Below, piece by piece: positions 6,666 to 14,097 of a DNA stretch of 33,322 nucleotides. The position numbers were made by a program, and so were the translations under genes. Where the stretch lies: contig JBMOEY010000007.1 in NCBI GenBank assembly GCA_049314515.1, positions 1-33,322 of the forward strand. The letters are read 5' to 3'. This DNA comes from RFQD01 sp049314515. GTDB lineage: Bacteria > Actinomycetota > Actinomycetes > Actinomycetales > Microbacteriaceae. The notes beneath the pieces are model-generated. The model did no database searches. It was given only the letters and a program-made list of their open reading frames with translations, and was not told where the DNA came from. Within the stretch, counting starts at the first letter, position 1. Each line of letters starts with the position of its first letter.

Positions 6666-7361
6666 CTACGAGATATCGGGGTCGAGAAACAAATGGGACC
6701 CTATATCTAGGGGTATTGCCACCTGGCTGGCAATCCCCTGCACATCCACGGTGAAGTCGTCATCGTTTCGGATGACCGAAATCTCGGCCCCCGGGATGAC
6801 ACCCGCGTCGAGCAAACGCCGCAACATACCAGGGTCGTGTTGAACAGGTTCCGCGATACGCCGAAGCACACCCCGAACCGGTGTCTCGCGAGTCGCCGAA
6901 TCAGCCGTGACGAGTCCGGCGGCAAAGACGTCAGCCTCGCGCAATCCGAACTCGGAAAGACCGGGAATCGGATTTCCGTAGGGAGACTCGCTCGGGTCGG
7001 CGAGCAAGTCAAGAATCTTGCGCTCGACATGATCGCTCATCACGTGCTCCCAGCGACATGCTTCTTCGTGCACATACTCCCACTCGAGGCCAATCACATC
7101 GCGCAAGAGCCGCTCCGCTAGTCGATGCTTGCGCATAACAACGACAGCTTTGCGGCGACCTTCATCCGTCAATTTCAAGCGACGATCGTCAGAGACGATG
7201 ACGAGTCCGTCGCGCTCCATGCGCGCAACGGTTTGCGAGACCGTCGGCCCACTGTGTTCGAGCCGTTCGGAAATGCGTGCACGCATCGGCACGATGCCCT
7301 CTTCTTCCAATTCGAGAATCGTGCGCAAATACATTTCTGTCGTGTCGATCAGATCGTGCAA
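6666..7361 (-). CDS. ideR: DtxR/IdeR-type iron-dependent repressor
   Basis: 231-residue metal-dependent repressor. Numbering from the TTG start at 7361 reproduces the DtxR metal ligands exactly: Met10, Cys102, Glu105 and His106 (activating site) and His79, Glu83 and His98 (ancillary site). Cys102 points to iron rather than manganese sensing. The N-terminal winged helix spans about 1-70 (ISERLEHSGPTVSQTVARMERDGL is the recognition region), the dimerisation/metal domain about 71-140, and a C-terminal SH3-like domain follows. GAGGG lies seven bases before TTG. A longer in-frame version starting at 7442 would overlap the serC promoter and is rejected. It represses iron-uptake genes elsewhere; no DtxR box was recognised in this window. 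Confidence 0.9.
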   Translation of the reverse strand: MHDLIDTTEMYLRTILELEEEGIVPMRARISERLEHSGPTVSQTVARMERDGLVIVSDDRRLKLTDEGRRKAVVVMRKHRLAERLLRDVIGLEWEYVHEEACRWEHVMSDHVERKILDLLADPSESPYGNPIPGLSEFGLREADVFAAGLVTADSATRETPVRGVLRRIAEPVQHDPGMLRRLLDAGVIPGAEISVIRNDDDFTVDVQGIASQVAIPLDIGSHLFLDPDIS

Positions 7362-7445
7362 CGTCTTGCCCTCAATGAATGTCGTCGGATGCGCTTCCGC
7401 GTTTTCCAGACTACTGGCACGACGAACGGCCAAAAATGGCACCGG

Positions 7446-7451
7446 TAGAAT
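7446..7451 (+). promoter_or_regulatory. -10 box of serC
   Basis: TAGAAT lies eight bases before the serC ATG with no ribosome binding site between, which predicts a leaderless mRNA. No clear -35 hexamer is visible 17 bp upstream. Confidence 0.5.
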
Positions 7452-7459
7452 CTGGGGTT

Positions 7460-8572
7460 ATGGCCGACATTTCGATTCCTTCCCAACTACTCCCCCGTGA
7501 CGGACGTTTCGGGTGTGGTCCGTCGAAGGTTCGGCCCGAGCAAGTTGCCTATCTTGCCGGTGCCGGTGCTGAACTTCTCGGTACGTCTCATCGTCAGCCT
7601 CCGGTGAAAAACCTCGTTGGACGAGTTCGCTCGGGGCTTTCCGAATTGTTCCGCGCACCCGACGGCTACGAAGTCATTCTCGGTAATGGCGGGTCGACGG
7701 CCTTCTGGGATGCGGCGGCCTTCTCGCTGATCGAGACTCGCGCCCAAAATCTTGTCTTCGGCGAGTTCGGCCAGAAATTTGCCACCGCAGCGACCACGCC
7801 ATTCCTGACGGCACCCGAGGTAATCGAAGCCCCAGCCGGATCACGAAGCGAGGTGATTCCCCGCTCGGGCATTGACGTCTACGCCTGGCCACACAACGAG
7901 ACCTCAACGGGCGTGATGGCCCCGGTGCGTCGAGTCAATGGCGATGCGGGAGCCTTGACCGTTGTCGACGCGACGAGTGCAGCCGGCGGAATTGACTTCA
8001 CCGTGTCCGAAACAGACGTCTACTACTTCGCGCCCCAAAAGAACTTCGCCTCGGACGGCGGTCTTTGGTTTGCTTTGTTTTCGCCCGCCGCAATCGAGCG
8101 AGTCGAACAAATCGCTGCGAGCGGTCGGTGGGTTCCCGAGTTTTTGAGCCTCAAAAATGCGATTGATAACAGCCGTCTCGAGCAAACGCTGAATACACCG
8201 GCAATCGGCACGCTATTGCTGATGGAAAACCAGGTGCAGTGGATGAACGACAACGGTGGACTCGCCTGGACCGACGCGCGCACGCGAGAGTCGTCGAGCG
8301 TGCTCTACGAGTGGGCCACAGCGCGAGACTTCACCACACCGTTTGTCGCGGATCCCGCCCATCGCTCTCAAGTTGTCGCGACAATCGATTTCTCTGACCA
8401 CGTGGATGCCTCTGCCGTATCAAGGGCTCTCCGCGCACACGGGATTGTCGACACCGAGCCGTACCGCAAGCTCGGCCGTAATCAAATTCGCGTGGCCACG
8501 TTCGCATCGGTCGAGCCCGACGATGTGCGTGCACTCACTGCGTGCATCGACGTCGTGGTCGAGCAACTCTAG
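7460..8572 (+). CDS. serC: Phosphoserine aminotransferase (mycobacterial type)
   Basis: 370 residues. A PLP enzyme converting 3-phosphohydroxypyruvate and glutamate to phosphoserine in serine biosynthesis. The N-terminus PRDGRFGCGPSKVR and the PLP lysine region YYFAPQKNFASDGGLW match the Mycobacterium-type SerC family, with the usual length of about 370. The start at ATG 7460 (MADISIPSQ) is preferred to upstream in-frame methionines (7379, 7436) because TAGAAT lies eight bases before it and homologues start here; a leaderless message is likely. The gene is divergent from ideR. Its TAG stop shares the CTAG tetranucleotide with the stop of the convergent DUF3027 gene. Confidence 0.93.
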   Translation: MADISIPSQLLPRDGRFGCGPSKVRPEQVAYLAGAGAELLGTSHRQPPVKNLVGRVRSGLSELFRAPDGYEVILGNGGSTAFWDAAAFSLIETRAQNLVFGEFGQKFATAATTPFLTAPEVIEAPAGSRSEVIPRSGIDVYAWPHNETSTGVMAPVRRVNGDAGALTVVDATSAAGGIDFTVSETDVYYFAPQKNFASDGGLWFALFSPAAIERVEQIAASGRWVPEFLSLKNAIDNSRLEQTLNTPAIGTLLLMENQVQWMNDNGGLAWTDARTRESSSVLYEWATARDFTTPFVADPAHRSQVVATIDFSDHVDASAVSRALRAHGIVDTEPYRKLGRNQIRVATFASVEPDDVRALTACIDVVVEQL

Positions 8573-9156
8573 TAGTCGCGCGAGTCGTCGTCCGGCTCGT
8601 CATCCAGCTCGTCATCGGGCTCGTCGTCTTCTTCATCAGACGACACGTCGTCGTCTTCGTCGTCCGAGTCCTCATCGTCGTCTTCGTCGTCGTCGTCATC
8701 GTCATCGGACTGATCGTCGTCTTCGTCGTCTTCGTCGTCCGAGTCGTCGTCTTCGTCCAGCGCCGCCAAACCCAGGTCTCCGTCGAAATCTTCGTCATCT
8801 GGCACGATCACCGGCTCGTCATCATCAGTCAACTCGCCGGCTTCCCTGGCCAGTCGCGCCGCCTCTTTGTACTCGGCGAGACGCTGCGACCAAGGTACCC
8901 AGTCGGGTGCAATGAGCGAGCCATCGTCGGGCAACAGCTCAAGCTCAAGCACCGTCGGTGCGTTCGCATCAACCGTGGCGATCGCCACGTTCCACACCCA
9001 GCCCGGGTATCCCGCCATCGTGCTGTGGAATGTGAGCGTGACGACGCCGTCGTCCCCGACTACTCGATCACGAAAAGCACCGACGGTCGTCGCTGGCGTA
9101 ATTTCGTGCAGGGCACTAACGGCGAGGGCTTGTTCCGCATCCGTTTCGACTGTCAT
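8569..9156 (-). CDS. DUF3027 family protein with extreme acidic C-terminal tail
   Basis: 195 residues. The folded part (about 1-110) contains GYPGWVWNVAIATV and LIAPDWVPWSQRL, which match the actinobacterial DUF3027 family of unknown function. From about residue 125 to the end the chain is almost purely Asp/Glu/Ser, encoded by repeated GTC/GTCTTC triplets on the plus strand. The ATG at 9156 is preceded by AGGAAC, and only 7 bp separate it from the upstream cold-shock gene, so the two form an operon. Such a polyacidic tail suggests nucleic-acid mimicry or binding to a basic partner, but this is inference. It ends in a 4-bp overlap with serC. Confidence 0.8.
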   Translation of the reverse strand: MTVETDAEQALAVSALHEITPATTVGAFRDRVVGDDGVVTLTFHSTMAGYPGWVWNVAIATVDANAPTVLELELLPDDGSLIAPDWVPWSQRLAEYKEAARLAREAGELTDDDEPVIVPDDEDFDGDLGLAALDEDDDSDDEDDEDDDQSDDDDDDDEDDDEDSDDEDDDVSSDEEDDEPDDELDDEPDDDSRDY

Positions 9157-9163
9157 TTTGTTC

Positions 9164-9544
9164 CTAGCTGTCGAAGTCGTCGGCGACTCGCCGCAACAGT
9201 GCAGCAATCTTTGCGCCCTGGGCACCCTCGGGATATCGTCCGCGTCGCAAGCCATTTCCGATGCCGTCGAGCAACTTAACTAAATCTTCCACGATGACGG
9301 CCATATCGTCAGCACCCTTGCGATTCATTTTGCTCAGTGGCGTGGGCGACTCAAGAACTCGCACGGAAAGTGCCTGCGGACCTCGCTTGCCATCGGCGAT
9401 GCCGAATTCCAAGCGTGTTCCTGGGCGCACTTGAACCCCCTCGGGCAACGCGCTTGCATGCAAGAAGACCTCGTCGCCCTCATCAGAAGTGATGAAGCCG
9501 AAACCTTTCTCGTCGTCATAAAACTTGACTTTGCCGCTTGGCAT
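9164..9544 (-). CDS. Cold-shock domain protein with C-terminal extension
   Basis: 126 residues, nearly twice the size of CspA. The OB-fold cold-shock domain is in residues 1-66 with RNP1 KGFGFI and RNP2 VFLHAS, preceded by the typical GKVKFYDDEKGFG. The remaining 60 residues (PTPLSKMNRKGADDMAVIVEDL and onward) form a predicted helical extension. It probably binds RNA or single-stranded DNA. GGGAG lies five bases before the ATG. It is followed after 7 bp by the DUF3027 gene, a pairing that recurs in actinobacteria from general knowledge, and is divergent from a small membrane protein gene. Confidence 0.85.
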   Translation of the reverse strand: MPSGKVKFYDDEKGFGFITSDEGDEVFLHASALPEGVQVRPGTRLEFGIADGKRGPQALSVRVLESPTPLSKMNRKGADDMAVIVEDLVKLLDGIGNGLRRGRYPEGAQGAKIAALLRRVADDFDS

Positions 9545-9623
9545 GATGCTCCCTGTGTGGTCCGATTGTGTGACGAGTCTACCGGCGTCACACGACCTCC
9601 CTCAGTGCGCGTATTCTGGAGGG

Positions 9624-9887
9624 ATGGCTGAAGACACGTATGAACCTTCTCGGGCGGAACGAATTCTGGTAATGATGACGGCCTCGTGCATCGGCCTGTC
9701 CGTCCTCTGTTTTCTCGCTATCGTCGTCGTCACCGGCGTTCTTCATTTGCCCGGCGCGGGCCCGGTGTGGCTCATAGTCGTGACGCTCCCTCTCGTCGGA
9801 CTCCCCCTAGGGTTTGCGCTCTTCATCGCCCTCTTCATCGTCAACATCGTTCGTCGCCGCCGACATTCTGCCGGCACGGCGCGCTAG
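9624..9887 (+). CDS. Small two-TM membrane protein
   Basis: 87 residues with a short charged N-terminus (MAEDTYEPSRAERI) and two hydrophobic segments, roughly residues 15-38 (SCIGLSVLCFLAIVVVTGVL) and 45-73, ending in a basic tail RRRRHSAGTAR that by the positive-inside rule stays in the cytoplasm. TATTCT (9612-9617) lies six bases before the ATG, suggesting a leaderless transcript; an upstream in-frame ATG at 9525 is rejected because it lies across the divergent promoter region. Function is unknown. It stands three bases before the helicase-associated gene and probably begins that operon. Confidence 0.65.
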   Translation: MAEDTYEPSRAERILVMMTASCIGLSVLCFLAIVVVTGVLHLPGAGPVWLIVVTLPLVGLPLGFALFIALFIVNIVRRRRHSAGTAR

Positions 9888-9890
9888 GGA

Positions 9891-11699
9891 ATGACGGTGA
9901 CCGACTCCTCGCTGCGCTTAGCGCGTGACCTCAAATTACGTGACCGCGCCCAACTGATTTCACTTGTCACTCAAAGAAAAATTTCGGGTGCTCACATTCG
10001 AGACTTTTTTGATCTCGCCGATGCGTTCCTGGATTCGCAGAACATCATGGATGCCCTGGCGCGCGTCCCCCGCACCACCCTCGTTCAGCTCGCCGACGGC
10101 GACGTGAACTCAGACAACGAGTTGGTGCATTCGCTGGCGTTAGCGACCGAATCTCCCGACGGTCGTCTCGTCGCACTCGAAGAAGTGACCCTCACTGCTC
10201 GCCTGACACTCGAGAAGTGGAATCTGAAGCCGTCCGACGCGCAACCGGCGAGCCGACTCCTTGACTCGGTGAGAACGAGTGAACCCAATGAAAAATTGAG
10301 CGAGAACCAAGAACGCGACCGCGTCGGTATCGAACGCGGTCTGTTGCTGACGACGGCCATCGATGACCTGGCGCAGGCGATAGCTCTGTCTCCGGTCCGA
10401 CGTCTCGCCTCGGGCAACCTTGCAGCAGCCGATGCCGTTCGCCTCGGACTCAATATCGAGCATGCCGGCCTCAGTCTCGCTGACGCTCTCAGTTTTGCGT
10501 CACGCGCGCGGCTTATCCACTTTGTTGACGGCTGGTACATGGCGGGATCTGATTTCGACGATTGGCAACTGGCAAACCCAGCCCAACGATGGGTGACTCT
10601 CGCACTCGCCTGGCACGAATCACTCGATGGGCGAGTCGCCGACATTCTTCGCGAACAATCTGACTGGGGCTCTGCACTCGATGCATTCGTGCGATGGCTC
10701 TACCCGCTCGACTCCGCGTGGATCCTTGATCTCGTATCGAGCGCCGTGCGGAACGCGGCACATTTAGGACTCGTTGCGTCACACGTCCGAATCCCCTTGG
10801 CCGAAGTGGCATTGCGTGGTGATGCGGTGTCGCTGGCGGCACGGGCAAACGAGTCGCTCCCCGAAATGGTCACACAGGTTTACATCCAGAACGACTTGAC
10901 CATTGTCGCGCCGGGTCTCCTTCAACCCGAAGCGGACGACCTTCTTCGCCGACTGTGCGATGTGGAACATTCCGGGCTCGCCTCGACTTTTCGAATTACG
11001 AGCACGCGTGTCACCCACGCGATGACGCTGGGTTTGACCCCGGATGCCATTCTTTCGCGATTGGAAGAGATCTCGGCTTCTCCCTTGCCTCAACCCGTTC
11101 GCTACCTTGTTGAGGAATCCGGTTCGCGGTTCGGCGCCATTCGCGTGCGTGAGTGGGGTGGTGGTTCATTCGTCACCGCTCGTGATGCCGAATTATTGGA
11201 CCTGTTGCTCGCCGACTCCGCCCTCGCCTCCCTCGCCTGGGATCGGAGCTCCCCGACGACGGCCACGACGCGGCGTGACGCTCTATCGACACTCGATGTG
11301 CTGGTTGCAGAGAAACACCCCGCCGTTCTGGAGGACGAGGACGGGAACGTTGTCGCACGCCCGCGCTCCGTCTCGCTCCCGGTCATTTCAAAGCCGGTAC
11401 CCGTCCCCGCCGCACACACGCTGGTGGATCGAGTCGTGTCGGACGGCGCCGCCATCACGGGCAACATCACAACGCTCGACGATGGTGCGGCCTGGCGAGA
11501 ACGCCAAGTGTCGCTTGCAATTCGTGAAAAGGCAACTTTGCAGTTGACCTTCGGGATGCCCGACGGGTCAAGCAAGTCGATGACCGTCGTTCCGCTCTCA
11601 GTGGCGAACGGCCGGTTGCGCGCCCGCGATACGGCGACGGATGTGGAGCGCACGCTCCCCATGGCGAGCATTGTCACTCTCACGACAGGGGTTGCGTAG
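9891..11699 (+). CDS. Helicase-associated (Helicase_C_3 domain) protein, XPB partner
   Basis: 602-residue protein without Walker motifs. A helical N-terminal half (RDRAQLISLVTQRKISGAHIRDFFDLADAFLD and onward) precedes a C-terminal region containing QVYIQNDLTIVAPGLLQPEADDLL and FRITSTRVTHAMTLGLTPDAILSRLEEIS, characteristic of the XPB/Ssl2-type Helicase_C_3 domain found beside XPB helicases in actinobacteria. The start is ATG 9891, three bases after the preceding stop. The gene ends 7 bp before the XPB gene, so the two products are very likely partners in DNA unwinding or repair. The exact biochemical role is not established to my knowledge. Confidence 0.78.
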   Translation: MTVTDSSLRLARDLKLRDRAQLISLVTQRKISGAHIRDFFDLADAFLDSQNIMDALARVPRTTLVQLADGDVNSDNELVHSLALATESPDGRLVALEEVTLTARLTLEKWNLKPSDAQPASRLLDSVRTSEPNEKLSENQERDRVGIERGLLLTTAIDDLAQAIALSPVRRLASGNLAAADAVRLGLNIEHAGLSLADALSFASRARLIHFVDGWYMAGSDFDDWQLANPAQRWVTLALAWHESLDGRVADILREQSDWGSALDAFVRWLYPLDSAWILDLVSSAVRNAAHLGLVASHVRIPLAEVALRGDAVSLAARANESLPEMVTQVYIQNDLTIVAPGLLQPEADDLLRRLCDVEHSGLASTFRITSTRVTHAMTLGLTPDAILSRLEEISASPLPQPVRYLVEESGSRFGAIRVREWGGGSFVTARDAELLDLLLADSALASLAWDRSSPTTATTRRDALSTLDVLVAEKHPAVLEDEDGNVVARPRSVSLPVISKPVPVPAAHTLVDRVVSDGAAITGNITTLDDGAAWRERQVSLAIREKATLQLTFGMPDGSSKSMTVVPLSVANGRLRARDTATDVERTLPMASIVTLTTGVA

Positions 11700-11706
11700 A
11701 AAAACT

Positions 11707-13338
11707 ATGCCCGACGGACCACTCATCGTTCAGAGCGACCGCACGGTGTTGCTCGAGGTTGCGCATGCCCAGGCTACGGATGCACGCCATGAGCTGGCTG
11801 TTTTTGCGGAACTTGAGCGCGCTCCGGAGCATGTGCATACGTACCGCATTACGAGGCTGGGCCTCTGGAACGCGCGAGCAGCCGGGCACACTGCCGACGA
11901 GATTCTCTCCACTCTCGAGCGGTTTTCGAAGTTCGCGGTGCCTGCGACGGTGTCGCTCGATATTAGAGAAACAATGAACCGGTACGGACGACTCACTATC
12001 GAACGCGACGAATCGGGCTCACTACTGCTTCGGGGGACCGACCCGGCAGTCCTTGCCGAAGTCGCCAAGTCGAAACGAACGGTCGAATTGCTCACCGCGC
12101 GTTCAGACGGCGCATTCGACGTGGCGCCTTGGGCCCGCGGACAACTCAAACAGGAGTTGCTGAAGCTCGGTTGGCCGGCGGAGGATCGAGCCGGATTCCG
12201 GCCGGGTGCTCCGTTCAACATCGATCTCAATACGAACGGCTGGTCACTTCGCCACTATCAAGAGAAGGCCGTTGAAAACTTCCTTACCGGAGGGTCGGGG
12301 GTAGTCGTCCTTCCGTGCGGCGCCGGAAAGACTCTCGTCGGTGCGGCCACTATGGCTCGAACGGATACCGACACGCTGATCTTGGTGACCAATACCGTGT
12401 CCGCTCGCCAGTGGCGCGACGAATTGCTCGCTCGCACGAGTCTCACTGCCGACGACATTGGCGAATACTCAGGGCAAATCAAAGAAATCAAGCCCGTCAC
12501 GATTGCCACCTATCAAATACTCACCGCCAAGCGTGCCGGCGAATTCGCGCACCTGTCGTTGCTTGATGCCAAAGACTGGGGACTCGTTATTTATGACGAG
12601 GTGCACCTACTTCCGGCCCCCGTCTTCAAACTCACCGCCGAGCTACAGGCTCGTCGACGTCTTGGTCTCACCGCAACACTCGTGCGCGAAGACGGGCGCG
12701 AATCCGACGTGTTTAGCCTCATTGGTCCCAAGCGATTTGATGCCCCGTGGAAAGAGATTGAAGCTCAGGGCTACATTTCTCCGGCCGTGTGTAAAGAGGT
12801 CCGCATCGACCTCAGTCAAGACGAGAGGCTTCGCTATGCCGCCGCCAGTGATGCCGACCGATACCGGATGGCCGCGTCGAGTCCCGAGAAATTGAGCGTG
12901 GTCAAGCAGCTCATTGCGGAGCATCCGGATGATCAGATCTTGGTTATCGGGCAGTATCTCGATCAACTGGCAATTCTGGGCGAAGCGCTGGATGTTCCGG
13001 AAATCACTGGCGCAACACCGGTGGATGAACGCGAACGACTGTTTCACGCGTTTCGCTCGGGTGAAATTCGTGTGCTCGTCGTCAGCAAGGTCGCGAACTT
13101 TTCAATCGACTTGCCCGAAGCGAGCGTTGCCGTTCAGGTCTCCGGAGCGTTCGGGTCGCGACAAGAGGAGGCTCAACGCCTTGGTCGGTTGTTGCGCCCA
13201 AAAAAGTCGGGGCGCACCGCCACCTTCTACACTCTCGTTGCGCGAGACACCATCGATCAGGATTACGCAGCCAATCGTCAACGCTTCCTCACCGAGCAGG
13301 GTTATGCCTACGAGATTGTGGATGCTCACACTCTCTAA
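11707..13338 (+). CDS. XPB-like DNA repair helicase
   Basis: 543-residue superfamily 2 3'-5' helicase. An N-terminal non-catalytic domain (about 1-175) precedes the motor: motif I LPCGAGKT (202-209), motif II DEVH (297-300), motif III LTATLVRED including the RED motif diagnostic of XPB, and motif VI QRLGRLLRPK. Archaeal/actinobacterial XPB unwinds DNA in repair. The start ATG 11707 lies 7 bp after the partner gene stop; no good Shine-Dalgarno is present, so expression probably depends on coupling. The in-frame upstream ATG at 11641 lies inside the partner gene and is rejected. A short A-rich stretch follows the stop. Confidence 0.92.
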   Translation: MPDGPLIVQSDRTVLLEVAHAQATDARHELAVFAELERAPEHVHTYRITRLGLWNARAAGHTADEILSTLERFSKFAVPATVSLDIRETMNRYGRLTIERDESGSLLLRGTDPAVLAEVAKSKRTVELLTARSDGAFDVAPWARGQLKQELLKLGWPAEDRAGFRPGAPFNIDLNTNGWSLRHYQEKAVENFLTGGSGVVVLPCGAGKTLVGAATMARTDTDTLILVTNTVSARQWRDELLARTSLTADDIGEYSGQIKEIKPVTIATYQILTAKRAGEFAHLSLLDAKDWGLVIYDEVHLLPAPVFKLTAELQARRRLGLTATLVREDGRESDVFSLIGPKRFDAPWKEIEAQGYISPAVCKEVRIDLSQDERLRYAAASDADRYRMAASSPEKLSVVKQLIAEHPDDQILVIGQYLDQLAILGEALDVPEITGATPVDERERLFHAFRSGEIRVLVVSKVANFSIDLPEASVAVQVSGAFGSRQEEAQRLGRLLRPKKSGRTATFYTLVARDTIDQDYAANRQRFLTEQGYAYEIVDAHTL

Positions 13339-13346
13339 TCAAAAAA

Positions 13347-13388
13347 TCAGGAAACATTTGCTGACTCCCAGATAACCTTCAGGAAACA
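13347..13388. repeat. Direct repeats TCAGGAAACA upstream of response regulator
   Basis: Two perfect copies of TCAGGAAACA at 13347-13356 and 13379-13388 are spaced 32 bp apart, about three helical turns. The second ends five bases before the putative -10 TATCGT (13394-13399) of the response-regulator gene. OmpR-family regulators bind direct repeats, so autoregulation is plausible. Confidence 0.5.
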
Positions 13389-13406
13389 CGCAGTATCGTC
13401 GGGGGC

Positions 13407-14093
13407 ATGGAAAGCCCAAAAATTCTCATAGTTGACGACGAACCCAACATTCGCGACTTGCTCACCACAAGCCTGCGTTTTGCCGGGTTCCGCGTGCAGG
13501 CCGTCGGTAACGGCGCCGCTGCCATTTCGGCCGTTCTCGCAAACGAACCCGACCTCATCATTCTTGACGTCATGCTCCCCGACATGAATGGATTCTCCGT
13601 CACCAAGCGTCTGCGGGAAGCGGGATACACCTCACCGATTCTCTTTCTCACGGCGAAAGATGACACCCAGGACAAGATCACGGGTCTCACAGTCGGTGGC
13701 GATGACTACGTCACAAAACCCTTCAGCCTCGACGAAATTGTGGCTCGAATCAAGGCGATTCTTCGTCGCACCACCGTGGCCGAAGAGGAATCGATCATGC
13801 GCGCCGGAGAAATTGTCATGGATCAAGACACGCACGAAGTGCGCATCGCCGACGTTGCGGTCGAGCTGAGTCCGACCGAATTCAAGTTGCTGCGCTATCT
13901 CATGCAGAATCCCAACCGCGTTCTTTCGAAAGCGCAAATTCTCGACCATGTCTGGGAATACGATTTCAATGGCGACGCGGGAATTGTGGAATCGTATGTG
14001 TCCTACCTGCGACGCAAGCTCGACCAGCACTCCAGCGAGCCACTGATTCAGACCAAACGTGGCTTCGGTTACATGCTTCGGGTGGCAAAGTAG
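13407..14093 (+). CDS. OmpR/PhoB-family response regulator
   Basis: 228 residues. The receiver domain (1-120) has the acidic pair DDE (10-12), phosphoacceptor Asp54 in LDVMLPDMNG, and Thr/Lys of the switch in FLTAKD and TKPF. The winged-helix DNA-binding domain (about 130-228) has LSPTEFKLLRYLMQNPNRVLSK and RRKLD...IQTKRGFGYML. It is four bases upstream of a histidine kinase gene with which it forms a two-component pair. TATCGT lies seven bases before the ATG, so the mRNA may be leaderless. The pair resembles actinobacterial PrrA/TcrA/CseB-type systems; the stimulus is unknown. Confidence 0.9.
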   Translation: MESPKILIVDDEPNIRDLLTTSLRFAGFRVQAVGNGAAAISAVLANEPDLIILDVMLPDMNGFSVTKRLREAGYTSPILFLTAKDDTQDKITGLTVGGDDYVTKPFSLDEIVARIKAILRRTTVAEEESIMRAGEIVMDQDTHEVRIADVAVELSPTEFKLLRYLMQNPNRVLSKAQILDHVWEYDFNGDAGIVESYVSYLRRKLDQHSSEPLIQTKRGFGYMLRVAK

Positions 14094-14097
14094 TCGT

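Noticed and set aside
8580..8760. GTC/TTC triplet repeat resembling a microsatellite
   Set aside because: It is the coding sequence of the Asp/Glu/Ser tail of the DUF3027 protein; copies are irregular rather than a uniform simple repeat.
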